Source of the DNA: Microterricola viridarii
GTDB taxonomy: Bacteria; Actinomycetota; Actinomycetes; Actinomycetales; Microbacteriaceae
Direction of reading: 5' to 3'
DNA: 64,000 nucleotides
NCBI RefSeq assembly: GCF_001542775.1
Contig: NZ_CP014145.1
Coordinates: forward strand, 2,418,001-2,482,000
Below, in pieces: positions 8,644 to 23,272 of the stretch. The first letter of the stretch is position 1. Each line of letters starts with the position of its first letter. The translations under genes and the position numbers were made by a program. A model generated the notes under the pieces. The model ran no database searches and was not told the DNA's origin. It saw only the letters and a program-made list of their open reading frames with translations.

Positions 8644-10104
8644 ATGAAGGAACGAAGCTCCGATCTGGAAACGCTCGGCCACCGCATTCGCCATTTCCGC
8701 GGCCAGCGCGGTCTGACGCTGGACCAGCTGGGCGACCGGATCGGCTTGGCCGGCAGCCAGCTCTCACTGATCGAGAACGGCAAGCGCGAGGCCAGGGTGG
8801 GCACGCTGCAGTCCATCGCCGGGGCCCTCGACATCGATCTCGGCACGCTGCTCTCCGGCGAGGCCCCGAATGCCAGGGCTGCCCTCGAGATCGAGCTGGC
8901 ACGTTCCCAGAAGAGCCCGCTGTACGCCGCGCTCGGCCTGCCGCAGGTGAAGGCATCCCGGGGCATGAGCGCCGAGACGCTGGAGGCCATGGTCGGCCTG
9001 CACCGGGAGCTGGCGCGCAGGGCATCCGAGGCCATCGCCACCCCGGAGGAGGCCCGCCGCGCCAACACCGAGCTGCGTGAGCGCATGCGCGCCCGAAACA
9101 ACTACATGCCCGAGATCGAGGCCCTCGCCGAGGAGCGGGTGCGCGCCTCCGGCCACGTCTCCGGCGCCCTCACCCACCGCGAGGTGAGCGTGATGGCCGA
9201 ACAGCTCGGCTTCAACCTGCTCTATGTGAACGACCTCCCGCACTCCACCCGCTCGGTGACCGACCTCGCCAACGGCCGCATCTACCTGCCGCCGGCGTCC
9301 ATCCCCGGCGGCCACGGCCTGCGCTCGATGGCGCTGCAGGCGATGGCACACCGGCTGCTCGGCCACGAGCGCCCCGCCAGCTACGCGGAGTTCCTCTGGC
9401 AGCGGCTCGAGATCAACTACTACGCGGCCTGCTGCCTCATGCCGCGGGAGGCATCCGTCGCCTTCCTGCAGACGGCCAAGAAGGAGCGTCGCCTGGCCAT
9501 CGAGGACTTCCGCGATGCCTTCGGCGTCACCCATGAGGCGGCCGCGCTGCGCTTCACCAACCTGGCCACGGAACACCTCGACATGCGCCTGCACTTCCTG
9601 CGCGTCAACGGCGACGGGGCCCTGCAGAAGGGCTACGAGAATGACGCCCTGCCGCTGCCGACCGATGTGACCGGCTCGATCGAGGGGCAGTTCGTCTGCA
9701 AGCAGTGGAGCGCGCGCAGCGCCTTCACGCACACCAACCGCACCACCGAGTTCTACCAGTACACCGACACCCCGGCCGGCACCTTCTGGTGCGCGACGCA
9801 GACGGGCAACGCCCAGTCGGATTCCGGGCGCACCGGTGAGTTCTCGATCAGCGTCGGCGTGCCGTTCGCGCAGGCGAAGTGGTTCCGCGGCCGCGAGACG
9901 ACGAACCGGGCCGAGTCGCGCTGCCCCGATGAGTCGTGCTGCCGCCGCGCGCCGAGCGCCCTCGCCTCGCGCTGGAGCGGGCAGGCCTGGCCGAGCGCGC
10001 GCCTGCACGCCCACGTGCTCTCGCCGCTGCCCTCCGGCACCTTCCCCGGCGTCGACGACGCCGAGGTGTACGAGTTCCTGGAGAGCCACCAGCGCGAGGA
10101 CTGA
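8644..10104 (+). CDS. ramB: RamB/ScfR-type short-chain fatty-acyl regulator (XRE family)
   Basis: The product has 486 residues. An N-terminal XRE helix-turn-helix (about residues 10-65, 'LTLDQLGDRIGLAGSQLSLI') is followed by an ImmA/IrrE-like region containing 'ALQAMAHRLLGHERPASYAEF' and a C-terminal DUF2083 domain with Cys-rich 'CPDESCCRRAPSALASRW'. This is the architecture of RamB (Corynebacterium) and its mycobacterial relatives, which control glyoxylate-cycle and acetate genes in response to acyl-CoA status. It is divergent from pckG. No ribosome-binding site is obvious, so the message may be leaderless. The symbol is given by architecture and context, not by a proven orthology test. Confidence 0.8.
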   Translation: MKERSSDLETLGHRIRHFRGQRGLTLDQLGDRIGLAGSQLSLIENGKREARVGTLQSIAGALDIDLGTLLSGEAPNARAALEIELARSQKSPLYAALGLPQVKASRGMSAETLEAMVGLHRELARRASEAIATPEEARRANTELRERMRARNNYMPEIEALAEERVRASGHVSGALTHREVSVMAEQLGFNLLYVNDLPHSTRSVTDLANGRIYLPPASIPGGHGLRSMALQAMAHRLLGHERPASYAEFLWQRLEINYYAACCLMPREASVAFLQTAKKERRLAIEDFRDAFGVTHEAAALRFTNLATEHLDMRLHFLRVNGDGALQKGYENDALPLPTDVTGSIEGQFVCKQWSARSAFTHTNRTTEFYQYTDTPAGTFWCATQTGNAQSDSGRTGEFSISVGVPFAQAKWFRGRETTNRAESRCPDESCCRRAPSALASRWSGQAWPSARLHAHVLSPLPSGTFPGVDDAEVYEFLESHQRED

Positions 10105-10146
10105 TCCCCCGCCCGGCCGGACTCCGCGCCACCCTCTTGCCATACT

Positions 10147-10175
10147 GTGTGACGCACACTATCGTGTGACACATG
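10147..10175 (+). promoter_or_regulatory. candidate PadR operator
   Basis: GTGTG-ACG-CACAC (10147-10159) is a perfect 13-bp palindrome. It is followed by a second related element, TGTGACACAT, that runs into the padR start codon at 10173. PadR regulators bind dyads overlapping their own promoters, so this is a reasonable autoregulatory site. There is no ribosome-binding site before ATG 10173, consistent with a leaderless transcript. Confidence 0.45.
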
Positions 10176-10508
10176 GATATGGATGAGGCCAAGGCTCTAC
10201 ACGTGCAAGAGCTGCGCCGCGGCACCGTCGTGCTGGCCTGCCTCGTGCGTCTGGCCACCCCGGACTACGGGTACGCGCTGCTCGAGACGCTGAATGCGCG
10301 CGGCTTCGCCGTGGACGCCGGCACCCTGTATCCGCTGCTGCGCCGACTCGAGAAACAGGGGCTGCTCAGCAGCGCCTGGAACACCGAAGATGCCCGGCCC
10401 CGCAAGTTCTACACGACCAGCGCGCTGGGCCAGCAGCTTGCCGCGGCGCTCACCGCCGAATGGGGCGATATCGACCGCTCCCTGCGTGCACTGAAAGAAG
10501 GAGAGTGA
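10173..10508 (+). CDS. PadR family transcriptional regulator
   Basis: The product has 111 residues, a single winged-helix PadR domain: '[20 protein letters not shown]', '[18 protein letters not shown]' and '[15 protein letters not shown]' cover the recognition helix, wing and dimerisation start. Small PadR proteins sense ligands or membrane stress and repress an adjacent operon. The stop codon lies 2 bp before the ATG of the next gene, a membrane protein of the kind usually paired with PadR. Confidence 0.9.
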   Translation: MDMDEAKALHVQELRRGTVVLACLVRLATPDYGYALLETLNARGFAVDAGTLYPLLRRLEKQGLLSSAWNTEDARPRKFYTTSALGQQLAAALTAEWGDIDRSLRALKEGE

Positions 10509-10510
10509 CC

Positions 10511-11488
10511 ATGAGCACCCCCTCGACCGCAACGCTGAGCGAACGATACGTCTTCGCGGCCGGACGCAGCATTCCAGAGAAGCAGCGCGCAGAGCTCGAG
10601 CCCGAGTTCCAAGAGCTCATCGCCGACAGCATCGAGGCGCAACGCGCGAGCGGTTTGAGCGAGCCGGATGCCGAGCGCGCCGCCCTCGTCGAACTCGGCG
10701 ACCCGGCACGCCTGGCCGCCCGCTACACCGAGCGATCGCTGCAGCTGATCGGACCGCGCTACTACCTCACCTGGCTGCGCCTGCTCAAGCTGTTGCTCGC
10801 CATCGTCGTGCCGGTGGCGGCCGCCGGCGTGGCGCTCGCGCGCATGATCGACGGCGGAGGCGTCGGCGACGTCATCGGCGGCGCCGTGTCCACCGCCATC
10901 TCCGCCACGGTGTACGTCGGCTTCTGGGTGACGGTCGTCTTCGCGATCATCGACCGCAAGACCGCCTCGCTGGCGGGGCCCATCGTCGAGTGGACCCCAG
11001 AGATGCTTCCGCAGATGCCCCGCGTCGAGCGCCGCTCGCTCAGCGAGCTCATCTCGAGCGTCGCGTTCCTCGCGCTGTTCGGCGGCTGGATCATCTGGCA
11101 GCAGTTCAACTCCTTCTTCACGGATGCCGCCGGCGCCCCCATCCCGCTGTTCTCCCCCGCGCTGTGGTCGGGCTGGCTGCCGTACTTCCTCGGCGTGATC
11201 CTGCTGGAGATGGGCTTCGCATTCTGGCTCTACCTGCGCGGCCGGTGGACACCGACGCTCGCCATCACCAACCTCGCGCTCAACCTCGCATTCGCCGTGC
11301 CAGCGCTCTGGCTGCTGCTGTCGGGGCAGCTGATCAACCCGCAGTTCCGCGAGGCGATCCCGCTCGATCACTCCACCGCGGCAGACGTCGCGGGCGCGCT
11401 CTACCCGACCATTGCGATCACCGTCGTGGTGATCGCCCTGTGGGACGTCATCGACGGCTTCATCAAGGCGTGGCGGGCCCGGGAATAG
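10511..11488 (+). CDS. HAAS/permease-prefix domain membrane protein
   Basis: The product has 325 residues. The soluble N-terminus ('[20 protein letters not shown]', with '[22 protein letters not shown]') matches the helical HAAS-type prefix found in membrane proteins encoded next to padR. It is followed by about six hydrophobic segments, for example '[20 protein letters not shown]' and '[18 protein letters not shown]'. ATG 10511 follows the padR stop directly and has a GAAGGAG site within the padR end. The function is unknown; the PadR partner presumably controls its expression. Confidence 0.8.
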   Translation: MSTPSTATLSERYVFAAGRSIPEKQRAELEPEFQELIADSIEAQRASGLSEPDAERAALVELGDPARLAARYTERSLQLIGPRYYLTWLRLLKLLLAIVVPVAAAGVALARMIDGGGVGDVIGGAVSTAISATVYVGFWVTVVFAIIDRKTASLAGPIVEWTPEMLPQMPRVERRSLSELISSVAFLALFGGWIIWQQFNSFFTDAAGAPIPLFSPALWSGWLPYFLGVILLEMGFAFWLYLRGRWTPTLAITNLALNLAFAVPALWLLLSGQLINPQFREAIPLDHSTAADVAGALYPTIAITVVVIALWDVIDGFIKAWRARE

Positions 11489-11517
11489 GCCGGGCCCCCG
11501 CCCGCGTTGCACCGGAC

Positions 11518-11958
11518 ATGCCATTACAGGGAGAGTACGCGCCGAGCACCTCAGAGTGGGCGCGCAAGCAAGCCGAAGAGTACGAGCGCACGGGCGGCAG
11601 CGACGCCGGCCTGATGCGCAGCAAGCCGATCATCGTGCTGACCACCAAGGGGGCCAAGACCGGCGCCCTGCGCAAGACCGCGTTGATGCGGGTCGAGCAC
11701 GATGGGCGCTACGCCGTGGTCGCTTCCAAGGGCGGCGCCCCCGAGCACCCCGCCTGGTACTTCAACATGGTCGCCGAGCCGCTTGTCGAGCTGCAGGACG
11801 GCGAGGTGCGGCGCGACTACCGTGCCCGCGAGCTGGTCGGCGCTGAGCGTGACGAGTGGTGGGCGCGCGCGGTCGAGGCCTGGCCCGACTACGCCAACTA
11901 CCAGCTGAAGACCGACCGGGTCATCCCGATCTTCGTCTTGGAGCCCCTCCAGGCTTAA
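11518..11958 (+). CDS. DUF385 / deazaflavin (F420)-dependent nitroreductase family protein
   Basis: The product has 146 residues. The split beta-barrel family signature is clear: '[20 protein letters not shown]', '[19 protein letters not shown]' and 'PLVELQDG'. These proteins (Ddn-like) typically use coenzyme F420H2 to reduce quinones or nitro compounds, and many have no known substrate. ATG 11518 starts 30 bp after the membrane-protein gene, so co-transcription with padR is possible. Confidence 0.88.
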   Translation: MPLQGEYAPSTSEWARKQAEEYERTGGSDAGLMRSKPIIVLTTKGAKTGALRKTALMRVEHDGRYAVVASKGGAPEHPAWYFNMVAEPLVELQDGEVRRDYRARELVGAERDEWWARAVEAWPDYANYQLKTDRVIPIFVLEPLQA

Positions 11959-11967
11959 GCCCGGGCG

Positions 11968-12735
11968 TCAGCGCGGCTGCATCCGGATCGCGCCGTCCAA
12001 CCGGATCACCTCACCGTTCAGCATCGGGTTCTCGACGATGTGGCACACCAGCGCCGCGTATTCAGCGGGGTCGCCGAGGCGCGCGGGATGCGGCACCTGG
12101 GCGCCGAGCGATGCCCGCAGCTCGTCGGAGAGCTGGCGCAGCATCGGGGTGTCGAAGGTGCCGGGGGCGATCGTCATCACGCGGATCAGCGTCTGCGCGA
12201 ACTCCCGGGCCAACGGCAGCGTCATCGCCGCGACGGCGCCCTTGGACGCCGAGTAGGCGGCCTGCCCGATCTGGCCGTCGAAGGCGGCCACCGAGGCCGT
12301 GTTCACAATGACGCCGCGCTCCGGCGTCTCCCCGGCCGGCTCGTTCGCCTGCATGGCGGCAGCGGCCAGCCGGATCACGTTGAACGTTCCGGTGAGGTTG
12401 ACCCGGATGACGCGCTCAAAATCCTCCAGCGGCTGCGGGCCGTCTCGCCCGACCGTGCGGGCGCCAGACACAATGCCGGCGCAGTTCACGACGATCCGCA
12501 GCGGCCCGAGACCGTTGGCGGCGTCGACCGCGGCCTGCACATCGGCGGCGTTCGTGACATCGCCGGCGACGAAGCGCGCCCGCCCTCCGAGCGCCTCAAC
12601 GATCTGGTCCCCCGGCGCCCCGGGCAGGTCGAAGAGCACGACGGCTGCCCCCGCGTCGTGCAATGCGGTGGCCGTGGCCAGCCCGAGTCCCGATGCGCCG
12701 CCCGTGACGAGCGCCGCTGCTCCATGAATCAGCAT
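11968..12735 (-). CDS. SDR family oxidoreductase, 3-hydroxyacyl-CoA dehydrogenase-like
   Basis: The product has 255 residues. The Rossmann motif '[15 protein letters not shown]' opens the protein, 'VVNCAGIV' is the NAG-type motif, and the catalytic pair is in '[20 protein letters not shown]' (Tyr-x3-Lys). The segment '[15 protein letters not shown]' resembles type-2 3-hydroxyacyl-CoA dehydrogenases (HSD10-like), which oxidise short branched 3-hydroxyacyl-CoAs. That specificity is inference. It is convergent with the DUF385 gene and separated from it by 9 bp. Confidence 0.85.
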   Translation of the reverse strand: MLIHGAAALVTGGASGLGLATATALHDAGAAVVLFDLPGAPGDQIVEALGGRARFVAGDVTNAADVQAAVDAANGLGPLRIVVNCAGIVSGARTVGRDGPQPLEDFERVIRVNLTGTFNVIRLAAAAMQANEPAGETPERGVIVNTASVAAFDGQIGQAAYSASKGAVAAMTLPLAREFAQTLIRVMTIAPGTFDTPMLRQLSDELRASLGAQVPHPARLGDPAEYAALVCHIVENPMLNGEVIRLDGAIRMQPR

Positions 12736-12859
12736 TTCTACAGCCCTTCGATGATCGCCGCGTTGGACACTCCATCACCCCGGCCAGCGATCGCGGCGCC
12801 CATGCTGCTCGTGCGCTCAGCCTACGCCGCCCGCCGCCGCCGACGCGGGATCTGCGGGT

Positions 12860-13654
12860 CTACCCGAGCGCCCACATGGCGACGGCGCTGGCGGCGGCCA
12901 CATTCAACGAGTCGATGCCGTGCTTCATCGGGATCTGCACGACGGTGTCGGATGCCGCAAGAGCCGCCTCGGTCAGCCCGCTACCCTCCGCGCCCAGCAC
13001 GAGGGCCAGCCGATCGTGCTGGGCGCCGTCGAAGTCGCGCAGGCTGACGGCGTCCGGCGTGAGCGCCAGCGCGGCCACGTGGAAGCCGTGCGCGTCCAGC
13101 AGCGCGCGGGTGCTCGGCCAGTCGCCGGTGCGGGTCCACGGCACCTGCAGCACGGTGCCCATCGACACCCGGATGGCGCGGCGGTAGAACGGGTCGGTGC
13201 AGTTCGGGGTGACCAGCACGGCGTCGGCCCCGATCGCGCCGGCGGAGCGGAAAATGGCGCCGAGGTTGGTGGGGTCGGCGACGTTCTCGACGATGACGAT
13301 GCGGCGCGCGTCGGCGAGCAGCTGTGCGGGGTCTGGCAGGGCTGGCCGGTTCATCGCGGCGATCAACCCGCGGTGCAGCACGTAGCCGGTCAGCTCGGCC
13401 AGGAGCGCCCCGTCACCGGAGAAGATCGGCACGTCGCCGCCGACGAGGGCCTCGGCCTCTGAGGAGGTGCCGCCGAGCGCCAGCACGGATCGGGCCGTGT
13501 GGCCGGCGCGCAGCGCGCGCTCGAGCACGAGGGCCGATTCGGCGATGTATATCCCGTGTTCGGCGGATCGCGCCTTCTTCAGCGCGACATCCGTCTGGTG
13601 CGAGTAGTCGTGCAACCGCGGGTCGCTGAGGTCTGTGATCAGGGTGACAGGCAC
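12860..13654 (-). CDS. TrmH/SpoU family RNA 2'-O-methyltransferase
   Basis: The product has 264 residues. The three SPOUT motifs are visible: 'VENVADPTNLGAIFRSAGAI' (motif 1, with Asn and Arg), 'LVLGAEGSGLT' (motif 2) and 'VQIPMKHGIDSLNVAAASAV' (motif 3), forming the trefoil-knot SAM site. An N-terminal segment resembles the L30e-like substrate-binding domain of 23S rRNA methyltransferases. The target nucleotide cannot be read from the sequence. Confidence 0.92.
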   Translation of the reverse strand: MPVTLITDLSDPRLHDYSHQTDVALKKARSAEHGIYIAESALVLERALRAGHTARSVLALGGTSSEAEALVGGDVPIFSGDGALLAELTGYVLHRGLIAAMNRPALPDPAQLLADARRIVIVENVADPTNLGAIFRSAGAIGADAVLVTPNCTDPFYRRAIRVSMGTVLQVPWTRTGDWPSTRALLDAHGFHVAALALTPDAVSLRDFDGAQHDRLALVLGAEGSGLTEAALAASDTVVQIPMKHGIDSLNVAAASAVAMWALG

Positions 13655-13766
13655 CCGTCTACCCTACGGCGCTGCCCGCGGGCGCCGCGGGCATGCCTCG
13701 TGCGGGCACCGCGCAACGCAGTGCGGCCGGCCGCCCGGTGGGCTGCCGGCCGCTGCGCGCCACGGG

Positions 13767-15254
13767 TCAGGAGTTGGGGATGAGGGTGTACTTCGTCGAG
13801 AGGTACTCCTGGATGCCCTCCAGGCCGCCCTCGCGGCCGAGGCCGGACTGCTTGACCCCGCCGAACGGGGCGGCGGCGTTGGAGACGACGCCGACGTTCA
13901 GCCCCATCATTCCCGTCTGGAGGCGGTCGATCATGCGGTGGCCGCGGGCCAGGTCCTGTGTGAACACGTAGCTGACCAGCCCGTACTCGGTGTCGTTGGC
14001 GATGCGCACGGCGTCGTCCTCGTCGGTGAACGGCGTGATCGCCAGCACCGGTCCGAAGATCTCCTCGCGCAGGATGTCGCTGCCCGGCCGCACACCGCTG
14101 ATCACGGTCGGCTGGTAGAACGAGCCCTCCCCCGCGATCGCGTTGCCGCCGGTGAGCAGCGTCGCGCCGCGGCCGAGCGCGTCCTGCACGAGCTCGTCGG
14201 CCTTCGCCACCGCCTTGTCGTTGATCAGCGGGCCGATCACGACGCCGTCCTCTGTGCCGCGGCCGATGGGGAAGACGTTGACCCGCTCGGTCACCCGGCG
14301 GGCGAACTCCTCCGCGATGGACTCGTGCACGATGAAGCGGTTGGCCGCGGTGCAGGCCTGGCCGATGTTGCGGAACTTCGCGATGATGGCGCCGTCGACG
14401 GCCTTGTCCAGGTCTGCGTCCTCGAACACGACGAACGGGGCGTTGCCGCCGAGCTCCATCGAGGTGCGCAGCACGCCCTCGGCCGACTGGCGGATCAGCG
14501 CCTGGCCGACCGGGGTCGAGCCGGTGAAGCTCAGCTTGCGCAGCCGGGGGTCGGCGATGATCGGGTCGGACACCGCGCCGGAGGTGGAGGTGGTGATCAC
14601 GTTGACCACGCCGGCGGGCAGTCCAGCGTCTTCGAGCAGCCGCACGAAGAACAGCGTCGTCAAGGGCGTGAGGGCGGCGGGCTTGACCACGACCGTGCAG
14701 CCGGCGGCGAGTGCAGGGGCGATCTTGCGGGTGGCCATGGCCAGCGGGAAGTTCCACGGGGTGATCAGGAAGCAGGGGCCGACGGGGCGCTGGGTGACGA
14801 CCATCGTGCCCGTGCCCTCTGGGTTGGAGCCATAGCGGCCGCTAATGCGCACGGCTTCCTCGCTGAACCAGCGCAAGAACTCGCCCCCATACGCAACCTC
14901 GCCTAGCGCCTCAGCCAGCGGCTTGCCCATCTCCAGGGTCATCAGCAGGGCGAAGTCGTTCTTGCGCTCCTGCAGCAGGTCGAAGGCGCGGCGCAGGATC
15001 TCGCCACGCACCCGGGGAGCGGTGGCGGCCCAGGAGTCTTGCGCGGCGACGGCGGCGTCGAGCGCGGCCGCGCCGTCTTCCACCGCGGCGTCGGCGATCG
15101 TCTTGATGACGGCACCGGTGGCAGGGTCCTGCACGTGGATCGCGCGCCCCGAGGTCGAGTCGACCCACTTCCCCGCGATAAACAGCTGGTTCGGAACGCT
15201 CTCCAGCAGCGCGCTCTCGCGGGCCGTGCGCTCGACTGTGGTGTTCTCACTCAT
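13767..15254 (-). CDS. gabD: NAD(P)-dependent succinate-semialdehyde dehydrogenase
   Basis: The product has 495 residues. Aldehyde dehydrogenase landmarks are 'ITPWNFPLAMATRK', 'FTGSTPVGQAL', the general-base Glu in 'MELGGNAPFVVF' and the nucleophilic Cys in 'NIGQACTAANRFIV'. These segments match the GabD branch (succinate semialdehyde to succinate). ATG 15254 has a strong GAAGGAG site 7 bp upstream, which decides the start over the longer frame. The nearby MHS-type carboxylate transporter would fit this role but is not diagnostic. Confidence 0.88.
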   Translation of the reverse strand: MSENTTVERTARESALLESVPNQLFIAGKWVDSTSGRAIHVQDPATGAVIKTIADAAVEDGAAALDAAVAAQDSWAATAPRVRGEILRRAFDLLQERKNDFALLMTLEMGKPLAEALGEVAYGGEFLRWFSEEAVRISGRYGSNPEGTGTMVVTQRPVGPCFLITPWNFPLAMATRKIAPALAAGCTVVVKPAALTPLTTLFFVRLLEDAGLPAGVVNVITTSTSGAVSDPIIADPRLRKLSFTGSTPVGQALIRQSAEGVLRTSMELGGNAPFVVFEDADLDKAVDGAIIAKFRNIGQACTAANRFIVHESIAEEFARRVTERVNVFPIGRGTEDGVVIGPLINDKAVAKADELVQDALGRGATLLTGGNAIAGEGSFYQPTVISGVRPGSDILREEIFGPVLAITPFTDEDDAVRIANDTEYGLVSYVFTQDLARGHRMIDRLQTGMMGLNVGVVSNAAAPFGGVKQSGLGREGGLEGIQEYLSTKYTLIPNS

Positions 15255-15374
15255 TCGGTGGCTCCTTCGCCGTTGGTGTCTCTTTGAGGGTAATTTCGGA
15301 TACCGCTTTTGGCGAGGCCCTCGCCGGATTCGCGCGCCATCGGGCAAGTTCACTGCGCCCGGCGTCACGCCTGG

Positions 15375-15971
15375 TCAGCCGAGCACGGCCGGTGCGCTCA
15401 TGCCGAGCCCCATCAGCACCATCCCCAGGGCCATGGTGGGGTGGTGCAGGCTGGCCAGGCGGATGCCGCGGGCAGCCTCGCGCTGGTGCCAGCACGTGTG
15501 CACCGCCAGCGCGGTGAGCAGTGCGGCCGACAGCACCGCGACAACCCCGAGGAGCAGCGCGAACGGCGCAGCGGCCGCCCCCGCGTGCAGGTGGCCAGAG
15601 ACCGGCCCGTCCACGCCGGACGCGGACGAGGTCGTGGCCTCGGCCGCGCCCATCGCCAGCCACATGAGCGCCATGACCATCGAGCTCGCGGCGGTCATGG
15701 CCGACTCGGGCCGGCGCCGGCGGTTCAACAGCGCGAGCAGAGCGGCGCACAACATAACGGCCGCCCAGCCGATCGGCCACCCTGCACTGCCGGCCGGCAG
15801 CGCAGGCACGAGCACGGGCGCCATCATCGCGACCGTCGAGACGGCCATCAGCGCCGCGGCGGGGAGTACCCGCCACGAGCGCCGATGGCGGCCGCTCGGC
15901 GCGCTGAGGCAGCCGAGGCTCACCGCGGTGAGCAGCAACGCGCCAGAGAGACAGACCGTTGTGAGCATCAC
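15375..15971 (-). CDS. small Met/His-rich integral membrane protein
   Basis: The product has 198 residues with about five or six predicted membrane spans. It is unusually rich in Met and His: 'STVAMMAPVLVPALPAG', 'MVMALMWLAMGAAE', 'HLHAGAAAAPFALLLG' and 'LHHPTMALGMVLMGLGM'. The layout recalls DUF5134-type membrane proteins of actinobacteria, whose role is unknown, and Met/His enrichment raises the possibility of copper handling. No enzyme motif is visible. Confidence 0.6.
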   Translation of the reverse strand: MMLTTVCLSGALLLTAVSLGCLSAPSGRHRRSWRVLPAAALMAVSTVAMMAPVLVPALPAGSAGWPIGWAAVMLCAALLALLNRRRRPESAMTAASSMVMALMWLAMGAAEATTSSASGVDGPVSGHLHAGAAAAPFALLLGVVAVLSAALLTALAVHTCWHQREAARGIRLASLHHPTMALGMVLMGLGMSAPAVLG

Positions 15972-16011
15972 GACTCCCTTGCTCGATAGCGGTGGGCAGA
16001 GCGGGCTGTTG

Positions 16012-17385
16012 CTACTTCATCCCGTAGATCTGACCCACCGACTGCTCCGCCTCGTGGTCCGGTCCGAGCGGGATGCCGGTGCGGTCACGCAGAAGCAGCG
16101 TCGCGATGAACGCGACGACGACCATACCGGCAATGTAGAAGGCGACCGAGGTGGCCGAGCCGGTGGTCTGCACCAGCCAGGTGCTGATCATCGGGGCGAA
16201 TGCGCCGCCGAGGATCGCACCGAGCGCGTAGGTGATCGAGACGCCGGAATAGCGGATCGAGGCCGGGAACAGCTCGGTGAAGTACGCGGCCTGCTGGCCG
16301 TAGGTGAGGCCGTTTCCGATCGTGAAGAGCGCGAGGCCGAGGAAGACCAACCAGACGTTGCCGGTGTTGACCAGCGGGAAGAGCAGGAACACCGTGGCGA
16401 GGAAGACGATCCAGCCGATGATGTAGGTGTTCCGGCGCCCGATTTTGTCGGAGATGTTTCCGGCGATCCAGGTGAAGATCAGCCAGACCACGGCGGAGCC
16501 GGTGACGGCGAGCAGCACCGGGGTGCGTTCCATGCCGACGAGCCCGCCTTCTTCGAGCGGGGTCGTCGCGTAGTTCTGCAGGTAGCCGCCCGTGGTCATG
16601 TAGCCAGCCGCGTTGTTGCCGGCGAAGGTGAGCGCCGCGAGGATCACGAGCAGCCAGTGCTTCTTGAAGAGCACCAGGATCGGCGTCTTGGTCTGCTCCT
16701 TGCGCGCGGCGATCTCGGTGAAGACGGGGCTCTCCTCGACCGTGCGACGCACGACGATGCCGACGACGACCAGGACGAAGCTGAGCAGGAACGGAAGCCG
16801 CCAGCCCCACTCGAGGAACGCGTCACCGGGCGAGACGACGCCCGTCATCAGGGCCAGGATGCCGGAGGCCAGCAGGAGACCGAGCGGGACACCGATCTGG
16901 GGGAACGCGCCCATGCGGCCACGCTGGCCGTCAGGGGCGTGCTCAACGGCCATCAGCACGGCGCCGCCCCACTCACCACCGGTGGAGAGGCCCTGCAGAA
17001 TGCGCAGGAGCATGAGCATGATCGGCGCGGCGACGCCGATCTGCTCGTAGGTCGGCAGGAAGCCGATGAGCATGGTCGACGTGCCCATCAGGATCAGCGT
17101 GATGACGAGCATGGCCTTGCGGCCGATCTTGTCGCCGAAGTGGCCGGCCAGGAACGCGCCGAACGGGCGGAACAGGAAGCTGACGCCGACGGAGGCGAAC
17201 GAGAGCAGGATGGCGATCTGCGGGCCGGCCGGCGCGAAGAACAGGTGTGCGAAGACGAGGCCGGCTGCGCTCGCGTAGAGGAAGAAGTCGTACCACTCGA
17301 TGGTGGTGCCGATGACGGTGGCGAAAGCGACCCGCCGCAGCTCCCGCTGCTTGGTGGCCGGACGCTCGGACAGTGCAGTTGACAA
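16012..17385 (-). CDS. MHS-family (MFS) metabolite:H+ symporter, TTG start
   Basis: The product has 457 residues and 12 predicted membrane segments. The MHS-type N-terminus 'TVIGTTIEWYDFFLYASAAG' and the MFS loop 'GHFGDKIGRKAMLVITL' are clear, and 'RILQGLSTGGEWGGAVLMAV' is typical of the ShiA/ProP/KgtP branch that imports shikimate, osmolytes or dicarboxylates. The start is TTG at 17385 because a GAAGGAG site sits exactly 7 nt upstream; the upstream open frame has no SD site and a non-membrane, arginine-rich sequence. The substrate is unknown. Confidence 0.88.
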   Translation of the reverse strand: MSTALSERPATKQRELRRVAFATVIGTTIEWYDFFLYASAAGLVFAHLFFAPAGPQIAILLSFASVGVSFLFRPFGAFLAGHFGDKIGRKAMLVITLILMGTSTMLIGFLPTYEQIGVAAPIMLMLLRILQGLSTGGEWGGAVLMAVEHAPDGQRGRMGAFPQIGVPLGLLLASGILALMTGVVSPGDAFLEWGWRLPFLLSFVLVVVGIVVRRTVEESPVFTEIAARKEQTKTPILVLFKKHWLLVILAALTFAGNNAAGYMTTGGYLQNYATTPLEEGGLVGMERTPVLLAVTGSAVVWLIFTWIAGNISDKIGRRNTYIIGWIVFLATVFLLFPLVNTGNVWLVFLGLALFTIGNGLTYGQQAAYFTELFPASIRYSGVSITYALGAILGGAFAPMISTWLVQTTGSATSVAFYIAGMVVVAFIATLLLRDRTGIPLGPDHEAEQSVGQIYGMK

Positions 17386-17496
17386 GTGAAGACTCCTTCG
17401 TCCCAGGTGTGGTCTGCGAAGCGGGGCTACCTCACCCGCAGGCGCCACCTTCACGCGCCGGAGTGACCCAAGCAGGGCACTTCGATGAAGACGACG

Positions 17497-17519
17497 GTAT
17501 CATATACAATTTCAGATAC
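17497..17519 (-). promoter_or_regulatory. AT-rich inverted repeat upstream of the MHS transporter
   Basis: GTATC (17497-17501) and GATAC (17515-17519) bracket an AT-rich core that on the minus strand reads TTGTATATGATAC and contains a good -10 hexamer (TATGAT). Dyads of this type are bound by FadR/VanR-type GntR regulators. The transporter would have a leader of roughly 100 nt. The regulator is not encoded next to it. Confidence 0.4.
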
Positions 17520-17553
17520 GTAACCGGAGGGGCCCCACCGGCGGCTTAACCAA

Positions 17554-17597
17554 AGAAAGCCACCCGTTCCTGTTTTCACAGTTCTGGGTGGCTTTCT
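17554..17597 (-). terminator. terminator after the distal 5S rRNA gene
   Basis: Perfect 12-bp stem: AGAAAGCCACCC (17554-17565) pairs with GGGTGGCTTTCT (17586-17597). It lies 10 bp beyond the 3' end of the last 5S gene. The same arm sequence is used by the hairpin between the two 5S genes. Confidence 0.8.
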
Positions 17598-17607
17598 CTG
17601 AAAGATA

Positions 17608-17727
17608 AGTCCGGCGGTGTCCTACTCTCCCACAGGGTCCCCCCTGCAGTACCATCGGCGCTGAGAGTCTTAGCTTCCGGGTTCGGAATGTGACCGGGCG
17701 TTTCCCTCTCGCTATGGCCACCGAAAC
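17608..17727 (-). rRNA. rrf: 5S ribosomal RNA, distal copy
   Basis: About 120 nt reading from GTTTCGGTGGCCATAGCG to CACCGCCGGACTT on the minus strand, the canonical actinobacterial 5S with complementary ends. It differs from the proximal copy at three positions only. It sits downstream of a terminator-like hairpin that follows the first 5S gene, so its expression depends on read-through or on an unseen promoter. Confidence 0.93.
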
Positions 17728-17808
17728 AGCTCATAGTGTTGATATGTCTTAAGCATACGCGCCGTTTGGGGCCTCGTTGACCACTCTGAACGGGCGAAGC
17801 GTTAACGC

Positions 17809-17840
17809 AAGAAAGCCACCCCCGGAGGGGTGGCTTTCTT
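17809..17840 (-). terminator. hairpin between the two 5S genes
   Basis: Perfect 14-bp stem, AAGAAAGCCACCCC (17809-17822) with GGGGTGGCTTTCTT (17827-17840), loop CGGA. On the minus strand it ends with a run of A/T and looks like an intrinsic terminator for the main rRNA transcript. Confidence 0.75.
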
Positions 17841-17855
17841 GGTGTTTCTAAGTTA

Positions 17856-17975
17856 AGTCCGGCGGTGACCTACTCTCCCACAGGGTCCCCCCTGCAGTAC
17901 CATCGGCGCAGAGAGTCTTAGCTTCCGGGTTCGGAATGTGACCGGGCGTTTCCCTCTCGCTATGGCCGCCGAAAC
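17856..17975 (-). rRNA. rrf: 5S ribosomal RNA, proximal copy
   Basis: About 120 nt reading from GTTTCGGCGGCCATAGCG to CACCGCCGGACTT on the minus strand. It lies about 200 bp downstream of the 23S 3' end and is the regular 5S gene of the operon. Relative to the distal copy the 5' stem carries a C where the other has U, preserving a pair with G. Confidence 0.95.
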
Positions 17976-18174
17976 AACTGGTGATGGGCACCCTTACGGG
18001 GCCGTCAAGTCATTTCAACATTCAATGCTTATTGAATTGTTGTGCCACGTGTCCTTGGACACGGGGCGTTGTTCTCGACCGTACATCGAGAACCACATAG
18101 TGGACGCAAGCTTCTCACGGACTTTCTCCGTGCCACACACACCAGCCTTACAACGGTGTGTGTGTAGTGTTTTT

Positions 18175-23272
<5,098 letters not shown>

